From NCBI GenBank assembly GCA_045588345.1, contig JAZNDZ010000130.1, positions 1 through 40,948 of the forward strand: 40,948 bases of DNA. The letters run 5' to 3'. The DNA comes from HGM04593 sp045588345. GTDB taxonomy: Bacteria; Bacteroidota; Bacteroidia; Bacteroidales; Bacteroidaceae. The first letter of the stretch is position 1. Each line of letters begins with the position of its first letter. The notes below the pieces were generated by a model. It was given only the letters and a program-made list of their open reading frames with translations. It had not been told where the DNA came from and did no database searches. Position numbers and translations under genes: made by a program. Positions 9,786 to 16,551 of this stretch are shown piece after piece.

Positions 9786-12700
9786 ATGAAACATTTATTT
9801 ACTCTTATTCTCATGGCGCTGCTTCCGTGTGTATGTGGCTTTGCTCAAGAGGACTCTGCAGTTTCTGATGAAATCCGTTACATTACGCTTACAGACGGAC
9901 AGGTAACTGCAATTCCTGAGAAGTACATTCTCGGCGAAAAAACGGAGAATGGTGTGTGTGTCCTTTCGTTGGAGGGAAACGAAACATTCTCATACTCGGT
10001 TGCAAATGTTGTCAGCGTAAGTAACAATTATGATGTTACAACTGCAAAATTGCTTTCTTTCGGTTTTACACATGCCGACAATGACCAAGTTTATGCCGAT
10101 GTTGAGGCTGCAATAACAGAGGAGGGTGATACGGTATATGTTACCGCTGATGTACCGGTTATTGGAAAGCGTTTGCGCCCGAGTTTTACATTAAGTGAAG
10201 GATTGACAATGTGGGCTAATGGTGAACAACAGATTAGCGGGCAGAGCAGCCAACGTTTTACCAAGCCTGTTGTCTACACCATAGCAGAGCCTAAGCATTG
10301 GATGTATGAAGTTAAAACAGTTGAGCCCGAAGTTGACGAGCCTGAAGAAGAGGCCGGCGATGGTTGGAACAGGACAAAAATTGATATTTCCGAAGTTGCG
10401 GTAACGAATGCTCCAAGCAATAACAACTATGGAAACAGTAACCAGGACTTCAGCAACCTGTGGGACGATAGCGCAGATACCTACTTCCATTCAACATGGG
10501 GAGAAGGAGAGTATACTAAACTCAATTGGGTGGATGGCGGTTATTATGGCGATGGCGTTACTGAGTGGCCGTATGTTGAAATAACCCTTAGTGAACCTAT
10601 GGAAAATTTCTGTCTGTCATATACTACTTCTAACCAGAGTAATCGTTTCCCGCAAGGATGGAGCATTACTGCATTCAATGAGGAAACCGGGATTTATGAA
10701 GAAATAGCAACACTTTCAGAAGAGAGCAATTCATTGCCTCAGACAAATCTTACACAGTTTACAACTCCGGTGTATCCGCTCGGCGAAGAATATACGAAGA
10801 TACGTTTAGAACTTACAAAAGCATCGTATAAGAACTATCTGGTAATGGGTGACTTGTCACTTTATGAATGTGTGGAGATTCCGGAGGAGTCGGTAGAACC
10901 ATCAGAACCGGCAAAACCGCAGGTGATAGGCTCGTTCAAGCCTTTTGGCCGTCCGTGCAAGGTGAATGTTAAATATTTGACCGATTATGCGACCGGTGAG
11001 TATAAGATTCCGACTGTTTACCTGACATTCGGTGACGGGGTTACTTGGGATAATACACAATGGATTGGTCAGGAATTGAGAGCCGAGGACGGCACTGTCT
11101 ATAATACTAAAGAGGAGTGGATTGAGAACTGTACATTCCGTCTCGACGGTGCCGGGGTATGGCCCGATATTGATGTTGTCGAAGGGTGTGAGATTCGCGG
11201 TCGAGGTAACAGTAGTTGGTCATGGAGTTATATGAGCAAGAACCCGTATCGCATTAAATTCCCGAAAAAGGCAAAGCAGGCTCCCTTTAACCTGACAGAA
11301 GACCGCCAGTGGGTGTTTATCGCCAACAAGCAGAATGGTTCAATGACAACCAATTCAATTGCGCAGAAGATTGCGGCTATGGTGGACGGCGAGGCACTAT
11401 GCCACATGATACCTATTGACCTTTATATAAACGGTCATTATCGTGGTTCGTATTGCTTTACCGAGAAGATTGGTGTTGCCGACAACAGCGTAGCCATTGA
11501 CGAAACAACAGGTTGTCTGCTTGAACTTGATGATTATTACGACGAGGACACCAGGTTCAGGGATGATACATACAATCTCCCGGTAAATGTTAAAGACCCG
11601 GACTTTACCGAGGAGGATGAGGAACGCATCGTAACGGTAGAGGACGTTCAGGCCTCTGTTAATGCCATGACAGCAACATTGGCTGCCGGTGGCGATATTA
11701 CCCAGCATATCGACATGGAGTCTTGGGCAAAGTTCTGGTTGGTGAACGACCTTGTGCGCAATGTAGAGACTTATCACCCGAAGAGCTGCTACCTCTTCAA
11801 TGAGAATCCTGCCGAAGGTGGCCTCTGGAAGTTCGGTCCTGCGTGGGATTTTGACTGGGCATTCGGTTATGAGGAGTCTGGTTCATATTTCAGTTCCGGT
11901 GCTTCAGAGGACATATACAGTAGGCGTAGCGGAAAGGCCGGGTATGAGTTCTACAATGCACTTCGCAATACCGAGGCCGGTAAACGTGCATATTATAAGG
12001 AGTGGATGGATTTTGTTGCAGAAGGACGCATAGAAGAACTCAATGAGTATATCCAGGATTATACTGAGTTTGCATTGGCTAGCATAGAACATAACAATGA
12101 TGCGAACGTTTACGAAACGAACAGTACTGATTACATTGCAACAATTGAAAAAAGCCAGCAATGGATGACCAGTAGGGCGGAATACATTTACAATAATCTG
12201 ACAAAGTATAGTGACATTGATGCTGATATTGTGGTTCCCGAGGATTATGGCAATCCGTTGGAGGCAATGCTTATAATTGATGCTCTTCATGAGGATTTTG
12301 AGCCTACAGCTGAGGCCTATGCTTCATTCTCTTATATCCGCAGCATGGGCGAGGGCCGCTATGGAACAATTATGCTTCCGTTTGCACCCGATGAGGCAAG
12401 CCTCGAGAATTATGCATTCTTTGAGTTGGTTGAGTGTGGTGAGGACTATATGAGGTTCGAGGAGGTTGCTGAACCTGTTGCAAATACTCCTTATCTGTAC
12501 TCTTTGCGCGAGGGTAAAGAGAATATAGCAATAACCGGTGCCGGAGCAACAGTTTCTTTGGATGTTGAAAATAAATCTGTAAATGGTTGTGAGACTGTGG
12601 GCTCATTTACAAATCAGACAATAGACACCAGCGAGGGTAATTATTATGCATTCTCTTCGGCAAGAGGTGAGGTTAATCGTGTGACAAATAGCCTGTCTGT

Positions 12701-12911
12701 ATTGCCTTATCGCGCATACTTCAAGGGTGCTGATGCTTCAAAATCGGCTTTGAGTGTATACATTGGTGGCACAACCTGTGTTACAAAGATTTCAAGTGAC
12801 GAAATTGAAGACTTCAACAATGGTTATATTTACGATGTATATGGCCGTCGTGTAATAAAACCGGTTGAGAATGAGATTTATATTATAAATGGTAAGAAAG
12901 TTATGTTTTAA
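9786..12911 (+). CDS. Secreted CotH kinase-family protein with a T9SS-like C-terminal tail
   Basis: This 1041-residue protein starts with a type I signal peptide (cleavage likely after Ala20). A beta-rich N-terminal region comes first, then a discoidin-like module at about 195-365 (NLWDDSADTYFHSTWG). A Glu/Pro linker leads to the CotH kinase domain at about 380-815. Diagnostic CotH motifs are RGRGNSSW, the basic K-x-PYRIKF-x-K stretch, WLVNDLVRN and GPAWDFDWAFG, the last carrying the metal-binding acidic residues. CotH proteins are atypical secreted protein kinases; the target here is unknown. The end (DVYGRRV...IYIINGKKVMF) resembles the last part of type A T9SS sorting domains and the tail of the BspA-like protein at the other end of the window. 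A 56-codon gene follows after 11 bp. Confidence 0.88.
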   Translation: MKHLFTLILMALLPCVCGFAQEDSAVSDEIRYITLTDGQVTAIPEKYILGEKTENGVCVLSLEGNETFSYSVANVVSVSNNYDVTTAKLLSFGFTHADNDQVYADVEAAITEEGDTVYVTADVPVIGKRLRPSFTLSEGLTMWANGEQQISGQSSQRFTKPVVYTIAEPKHWMYEVKTVEPEVDEPEEEAGDGWNRTKIDISEVAVTNAPSNNNYGNSNQDFSNLWDDSADTYFHSTWGEGEYTKLNWVDGGYYGDGVTEWPYVEITLSEPMENFCLSYTTSNQSNRFPQGWSITAFNEETGIYEEIATLSEESNSLPQTNLTQFTTPVYPLGEEYTKIRLELTKASYKNYLVMGDLSLYECVEIPEESVEPSEPAKPQVIGSFKPFGRPCKVNVKYLTDYATGEYKIPTVYLTFGDGVTWDNTQWIGQELRAEDGTVYNTKEEWIENCTFRLDGAGVWPDIDVVEGCEIRGRGNSSWSWSYMSKNPYRIKFPKKAKQAPFNLTEDRQWVFIANKQNGSMTTNSIAQKIAAMVDGEALCHMIPIDLYINGHYRGSYCFTEKIGVADNSVAIDETTGCLLELDDYYDEDTRFRDDTYNLPVNVKDPDFTEEDEERIVTVEDVQASVNAMTATLAAGGDITQHIDMESWAKFWLVNDLVRNVETYHPKSCYLFNENPAEGGLWKFGPAWDFDWAFGYEESGSYFSSGASEDIYSRRSGKAGYEFYNALRNTEAGKRAYYKEWMDFVAEGRIEELNEYIQDYTEFALASIEHNNDANVYETNSTDYIATIEKSQQWMTSRAEYIYNNLTKYSDIDADIVVPEDYGNPLEAMLIIDALHEDFEPTAEAYASFSYIRSMGEGRYGTIMLPFAPDEASLENYAFFELVECGEDYMRFEEVAEPVANTPYLYSLREGKENIAITGAGATVSLDVENKSVNGCETVGSFTNQTIDTSEGNYYAFSSARGEVNRVTNSLSVLPYRAYFKGADASKSALSVYIGGTTCVTKISSDEIEDFNNGYIYDVYGRRVIKPVENEIYIINGKKVMF

Positions 12912-12922
12912 AAAATATGATT

Positions 12923-13093
12923 ATGAAGAATAAATATATTGCACCTGCGATTGCAGAACTTGAGATTGTGGCAGAAAGTATAATAGCATCTTCTACTGCT
13001 TCGTCAACAACATTTAAAGTGGGCGAGGATGTTGAAACTGCTACAACCGATGCCGGCAGAGCCCAAAGAGAATGGGGTGATTTGTGGAAATAA
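12923..13093 (+). CDS. Small protein, MK-x2-Y-x2-PA / WG-x-LW type, behind the CotH gene
   Basis: This is a 56-residue acidic protein with no signal peptide and no Cys. It starts MKNKYIAPAIAELEI, has a Ser/Thr-rich middle and ends REWGDLWK. A related 59-residue protein is encoded at 39540-39719, also behind a secreted protein with a GRRV...NGKK tail; the two share the start, a central Ser-Ser and Lys-Val, an Ala-Gly pair and the WG-x-LW end. The ATG two codons upstream (12917) is possible, but the chosen start matches the sister gene. It follows the CotH stop by 11 bp and precedes a terminator, so it is almost surely cotranscribed. I do not recognise a characterised family. Confidence 0.72.
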   Translation: MKNKYIAPAIAELEIVAESIIASSTASSTTFKVGEDVETATTDAGRAQREWGDLWK

Positions 13094-13122
13094 GCAATGT
13101 CGGGGCTGGGCCCTGATTGTAT

Positions 13123-13162
13123 AACAGAAACGCGGAAGGCAATTGCCTTCCGGGTTTCTGTT
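13123..13162. terminator. Bidirectional terminator between the CotH unit and rluA
   Basis: A long stem joins AACAGAAAC at 13123-13131 to GTTTCTGTT at 13154-13162, with an inner perfect stem at 13133-13152 (CGGAAGGCAATTGCCTTCCG). It lies between two convergent genes and can serve both. Confidence 0.8.
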
Positions 13163-13177
13163 TGGTGATATCAAGTG

Positions 13178-13846
13178 TCAGTTTGCGAATGCCTGCCACA
13201 GCCTATCGGTGGGGAGTGGGGCGGTCACTTGTATCAGTTCTTTTGATACGGGGTGTATGAACTCAATGTAACGGGCATGCAGTGAGATGCTGCCGTCGGG
13301 GTTGGAACGCTGTGCACCGTACTTGAGGTCGCCTTTTATGGGGCAACCGATGGATGCCAACTGGCAACGTATCTGGTGGTGACGGCCTGTCTTCAGTTCA
13401 ACCTCAATCAAGTTGTAGTTCTGCGAGGATGCAACATGTCTGTAAAACAGAAGGGCATGTTTGCTTCCTTTGACTTCCTTGGCATGATTGAAACTCTTGT
13501 TCATCTTTTCGTTGCGTAGAATCCAACTGCTTATCTCGCCTTCGGGCTTCAGTGGCTTGCCCTTGGTGATTGCCCAATATATTTTCTTTACATTGCCGTC
13601 GCGAAACATGTTGTTGAGTCTCTCAAGCGCCTTGCTTGTCTTTGCAAATACTACAACACCGCTTACCGGGCGGTCGAGACGGTGTGGCAGTCCAATGAAG
13701 ACGTTACCGGGCTTGGCATACTTCTCCTTGAGGTACTGCTTCATTGTGTCGCAAAGGGATTTGTCGCCGGTCTTGTCTCCTTGTACAATCTCTCCTGCGG
13801 CCTTGTTTATGATGATAATGTGGTTGTCTTCGTATAGTACGTTCAT
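13178..13846 (-). CDS. RluA-family RNA pseudouridine synthase
   Basis: This 222-residue enzyme isomerises uridine to pseudouridine in rRNA or tRNA. The catalytic motif HRLDRPVSG places the nucleophilic Asp at residue 58. Other family marks are ALLFYRHV and the VELKTGRHHQIRCQL segment near residue 155. It lacks an N-terminal S4 RNA-binding domain, so it belongs with the short RluA/TruC-like members; the target position cannot be read from sequence. It starts only 6 bp after the stop of the tetR-type gene on the same strand and is probably cotranscribed with it. Confidence 0.88.
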   Translation of the reverse strand: MNVLYEDNHIIIINKAAGEIVQGDKTGDKSLCDTMKQYLKEKYAKPGNVFIGLPHRLDRPVSGVVVFAKTSKALERLNNMFRDGNVKKIYWAITKGKPLKPEGEISSWILRNEKMNKSFNHAKEVKGSKHALLFYRHVASSQNYNLIEVELKTGRHHQIRCQLASIGCPIKGDLKYGAQRSNPDGSISLHARYIEFIHPVSKELIQVTAPLPTDRLWQAFAN

Positions 13847-13852
13847 CGTATG

Positions 13853-14437
13853 TTACTGTTTGCCGGTGTGTTCAAGTGCGCCCAGAATGACTTTTTTGGT
13901 GAAAGCCTCAACAAACTTCTCGTCGTTGTTCTTGCTTATTATGCCGTTTATGAAGGGCATCTCAATGCCTTTGAGGCAGAAATGCAGGAAACGGGCAGCA
14001 AGGTCGGGGCTTTCGGTGTTGAAGATTCCCTGTTGCTTGCCCTCTTCTATAATGTGGCGGAAAAGGGCGATTTCCTTGGCATCGAAACGCTTGCGTATGT
14101 GTTCCACAATAAGGATATACTCGGAATGAAGGCAACTGTTGCGGCGTACTATGCTGCGTGTGGCTTGCAGACGGACAAAGATGAGTTTAATTATCTTCTT
14201 GTCCGGTTCAAGGTTGGACATGGCAACTTTTGTAATGGCTGCAGTTATCTTTTTTACTTCCATTTCAATGGATGCTTCAAGCAGTTCTTCCTTGCTTTGG
14301 AAATATGTATAGACGGTACGTCGGCTCTTGTTGGCTGCTTTTGCGATATCGGCCATTGTGATGTTGCCGATACCCTGTTGTGCAAACAACTTGCGTGCTA
14401 CTTTTACTATCAGTTCTCTAGTCTCTGCGGTTGCCAT
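13853..14437 (-). CDS. TetR/AcrR family transcriptional regulator
   Basis: This 194-residue DNA-binding protein has the TetR N-terminal helix-turn-helix: TRELIVKVARKLFAQQGI, then TMADIAKAANKSRRTVYTYF at about 27-46, then a Lys-Glu segment (SKEELLEA). The rest is a helical ligand-binding and dimerisation domain without recognisable specificity. It is the first gene of a two-gene operon with rluA. A palindrome at 14473-14486 overlaps the -33 element of its own promoter, which fits autoregulation. The downstream pseudouridine synthase is not an obvious regulatory target, so the regulon probably lies elsewhere. Confidence 0.9.
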   Translation of the reverse strand: MATAETRELIVKVARKLFAQQGIGNITMADIAKAANKSRRTVYTYFQSKEELLEASIEMEVKKITAAITKVAMSNLEPDKKIIKLIFVRLQATRSIVRRNSCLHSEYILIVEHIRKRFDAKEIALFRHIIEEGKQQGIFNTESPDLAARFLHFCLKGIEMPFINGIISKNNDEKFVEAFTKKVILGALEHTGKQ

Positions 14438-14456
14438 GGGGTGTTTGAATTTGCTG

Positions 14457-14487
14457 CAAAATTATGAAAAACTGCACACATGTGCAA
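14457..14487 (-). promoter_or_regulatory. tetR promoter with candidate operator
   Basis: On the minus strand TTG (14485-14487), a 20-bp spacer and TAATTTTG (14457-14464) match the Bacteroidota promoter about 20 bp upstream of the start. The perfect palindrome TGCACA-CA-TGTGCA at 14473-14486 covers the spacer and the -33 edge, as TetR operators often do. Confidence 0.6.
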
Positions 14488-14547
14488 TCTGCTTTATGTT
14501 AAAAAGAGTGCTCTTGCGAACATTTTTTGCAAAAAGTGGTTGAAAAA

Positions 14548-14579
14548 TTTGGCAGATACGGATAAATGCTGTATCTTTG
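14548..14579 (+). promoter_or_regulatory. Promoter of the initiator tRNA gene
   Basis: TTTG at 14548-14551, a 20-bp spacer and TATCTTTG at 14572-14579 form a near-ideal Bacteroidota promoter, 21 bp upstream of the mature tRNA 5' end. Confidence 0.75.
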
Positions 14580-14600
14580 CATCAGTTTTAAAACCGCATC

Positions 14601-14671
14601 GCGGGGTGGAGCAGTGGTAGCTCGTTGGGCTCATAACCCAAAGGCCGGAGGTTCGATCCCTTCCCCCGCTA
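14601..14671 (+). tRNA. Initiator tRNA-fMet (CAT)
   Basis: The cloverleaf folds fully. The acceptor starts CGCGGGG and pairs with CCCCGCT, leaving the C1-T72 mismatch expected of initiators. The anticodon stem has the three G-C pairs that mark initiators (GGG-CTCATAA-CCC), with anticodon CAT. D arm GAGC/GCTC with a short 7-base loop, T arm GGAGG-TTCGATC-CCTTC, discriminator A. CCA is not encoded. It has its own promoter and terminator. Confidence 0.95.
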
Positions 14672-14674
14672 CTA

Positions 14675-14705
14675 AAGGAGAACGTGAGTTCTCCTTATTT
14701 TTTTG
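14675..14705 (+). terminator. Terminator of the initiator tRNA gene
   Basis: Stem AAGGAGAA (14675-14682) and TTCTCCTT (14689-14696), six-base loop, then a T-rich run. Confidence 0.85.
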
Positions 14706-14735
14706 TTTTTTTTGAAAAATAAATCTTTTTCTCTC

Positions 14736-14764
14736 TTTGTTCCCACTTTTAATTCCTATCTTCG
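14736..14764 (+). promoter_or_regulatory. Probable aspA promoter and leader hairpin
   Basis: The -7 element TATCTTCG lies at 14757-14764. The nearest TTTG is at 14736-14739, a 17-bp spacing that is shorter than usual. The roughly 75-nt leader that follows can form a 7-bp stem (AAGGCGC 14779-14785 with GTGCCTT 14794-14800). Confidence 0.45.
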
Positions 14765-14845
14765 CGTGTGGATGCGGTAAGGCGCGAACAAATGTGCCTT
14801 TCCTGCCATTATTGTGTAAGAATGGTTTTTAAACAGTAATATATC

Positions 14846-16261
14846 ATGAAAACACGTCTTGAACATGATTCCTTAGGCGAGATTCAGGTCCCTGCCGATG
14901 CTTATTATGGTGTGCAGACTTTGCGCGCTATCGTGAATTTTAAGGATATCAGCGGTATAACCATCAGCGATCATCCTTATTATGTAAAGGCACTTGCTAT
15001 GGTGAAGTGGGCGGCTGCCCATGCCAACGTTTCGCTCGGTACTCTTGATGAGGAGATTGGTACAGCCATTAAGAAGGCTTGTGAAGAGATTATGGAGGGT
15101 GCATTGGTTGACCAGTTCCCCGTAGACCTCATTCAGGGTGGAGCCGGAACATCGACCAATATGAATATAAATGAGGTGGTTGCAAATAGGGCTCTTGAAC
15201 TCATGGGGCATAATAAGGGAGAATACCAGTATTGTCATCCCAATGACCATGTGAACCTGTCGCAGTCTACAAACGATGCTTATCCTACTGCATTCAAACT
15301 CTGTTTTATCCTGCACAACGAGGACCTTGTACGTGAATTGAAGCGCCTAATCAAGTCTTTCCGTGCAAAGGGCAAGGAGTTTGATAATGTGATAAAAATG
15401 GGTCGCACGCAGTTGCAGGATGCGGTACCTATGACCTTGGGTCAGGAGTTTGAGGCTTTTGCTGTTACTCTTGATGAGGAAGTGAGCCGTCTGAATGAGA
15501 TGGCCCGTCTGTTCCTTGAGGTCAATATGGGCGCTACGGCTATCGGTACCGGTATAAATACCGAACCCGGATATGCTCAGGCTTGTGTCGATGCGTTGAG
15601 AGTTATTTCGGGAAAACCTTTCGTGCTTGCAGGCAACCTTGTTGAGGCTACTCCTGATGCCGGTTCATCGGTAATGTACTCTTCGGCCCTGAAGCGCTTG
15701 GCTGTGAAACTTTCAAAGATATGCAACGACCTCCGTCTGCTTTCAAGCGGTCCGCGATGCGGCCTTAACGAGATAAATCTGCCTCCAATGCAGCCGGGTT
15801 CAAGTATCATGCCCGGTAAAGTGAATCCTGTTATACCTGAGGTTGTAAACCAGATATGCTTCCGCGTTATCGGTAATGACCTGACAGTGACTTTTGCTGC
15901 CGAGGCCGGACAGTTGCAGTTGAATGTGATGGAACCTGTTATTGTTCATGCAATAATATCGTCTATCAGAATGTTGTTGCGTGGCATGACACGTCTGCGT
16001 GTGCTGTGTATTGACGGCATTACTGCAAACGAAGGTCACTGCAAGGAACTTGTCATGGGCAGTATCGGTATTGTTACTGCGCTTAACCCTGTGCTTGGCT
16101 ATGAGAACAGTGCAAAGATTGCGAAACGTGCGCTAAAGGAGAACCGCAGTGTCTATGACCTTGTGCTTGAGGAAGGACTCCTTTCTAAAGAAGAACTTGA
16201 CGAACTGTTGCGTCCTGAGAACATGATTGCTCCGCACAAGATGCCGCACAAGAAGTATTGA
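14846..16261 (+). CDS. aspA: Aspartate ammonia-lyase
   Basis: This 471-residue cytoplasmic enzyme converts aspartate to fumarate and ammonia, which in anaerobic gut Bacteroidales feeds fumarate respiration and succinate production. Family marks include GGAGTSTNMNINEVVANRA, the substrate-binding segment PNDHVNLSQSTNDAYPTA, and the fumarase/aspartase signature GSSIMPGKVNP near residue 318, which carries the catalytic Ser loop. Its length equals that of known aspartases. The alternative, class II fumarase, has a very similar fold, but the N-terminus (RLEHDSLGEIQVPADAYYGVQT) is aspartase-like. It is a single gene with a leader hairpin upstream and a terminator at 16411-16450. Confidence 0.92.
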   Translation: MKTRLEHDSLGEIQVPADAYYGVQTLRAIVNFKDISGITISDHPYYVKALAMVKWAAAHANVSLGTLDEEIGTAIKKACEEIMEGALVDQFPVDLIQGGAGTSTNMNINEVVANRALELMGHNKGEYQYCHPNDHVNLSQSTNDAYPTAFKLCFILHNEDLVRELKRLIKSFRAKGKEFDNVIKMGRTQLQDAVPMTLGQEFEAFAVTLDEEVSRLNEMARLFLEVNMGATAIGTGINTEPGYAQACVDALRVISGKPFVLAGNLVEATPDAGSSVMYSSALKRLAVKLSKICNDLRLLSSGPRCGLNEINLPPMQPGSSIMPGKVNPVIPEVVNQICFRVIGNDLTVTFAAEAGQLQLNVMEPVIVHAIISSIRMLLRGMTRLRVLCIDGITANEGHCKELVMGSIGIVTALNPVLGYENSAKIAKRALKENRSVYDLVLEEGLLSKEELDELLRPENMIAPHKMPHKKY

Positions 16262-16297
16262 TAACAGAATTGATTATATAAACTATAGGTAAAGAAG

Positions 16298-16384
16298 ATG
16301 AAGATGACTAAAAAGTGTTTTTGGTTCTCCAAGTTTTGCTTTACTCATTGTAAATTCCGTTTTTTCAGGCTGCGCAAGCCTTGA
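16298..16384 (+). CDS. Possible 28-residue Cys- and aromatic-rich basic peptide
   Basis: A short frame between aspA and its terminator encodes a peptide starting MKMTKKCFWFSKFCFTHC and ending FFRLRKP: 3 Cys, several Phe and many basic residues. It lies 36 bp after the aspA stop on the same strand, in the transcribed region before the hairpin. At this length it may be a chance frame, and it has only a weak purine-rich stretch ahead of the ATG. The odd composition is the sole reason to list it. Confidence 0.25.
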   Translation: MKMTKKCFWFSKFCFTHCKFRFFRLRKP

Positions 16385-16410
16385 ACTGCATCTTTTTATT
16401 CATCTCCCAC

Positions 16411-16450
16411 AAAGCGAGGGTGACTTTTGGGTCACCCTCTTTGCTTTTTT
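16411..16450 (+). terminator. Terminator after aspA
   Basis: A 9-bp perfect stem, GAGGGTGAC (16416-16424) with GTCACCCTC (16431-16439), is extended by AAAGC/GCTTT across a small TTT bulge and followed by a run of T. It is the main content of the 290-bp gap 16262-16551, besides the doubtful short frame and the next promoter. Confidence 0.9.
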
Positions 16451-16499
16451 TTATATAGAATACCTGTTTGTAGAAATATATTCCCATTTAATAAAAATC

Positions 16500-16532
16500 T
16501 TTACAAGTTTTCGGAGGAAAAGTATATTTTTG
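16500..16532 (+). promoter_or_regulatory. Probable promoter of the carbohydrate-binding lipoprotein gene
   Basis: The -7 element TATTTTTG lies at 16525-16532, with a weak -33 (TTTA at 16500-16503, 21-bp spacing). The leader would be only about 13-15 nt, with no Shine-Dalgarno sequence. Confidence 0.45.
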
Positions 16533-16551
16533 CACAAAAATTACATTTCTA

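Noticed and set aside
13850..14467. Plus-strand frame opposite the TetR-type gene
   Set aside because: The minus-strand protein has an unambiguous TetR helix-turn-helix and promoter; the plus frame is Cys-rich low-complexity shadow sequence.
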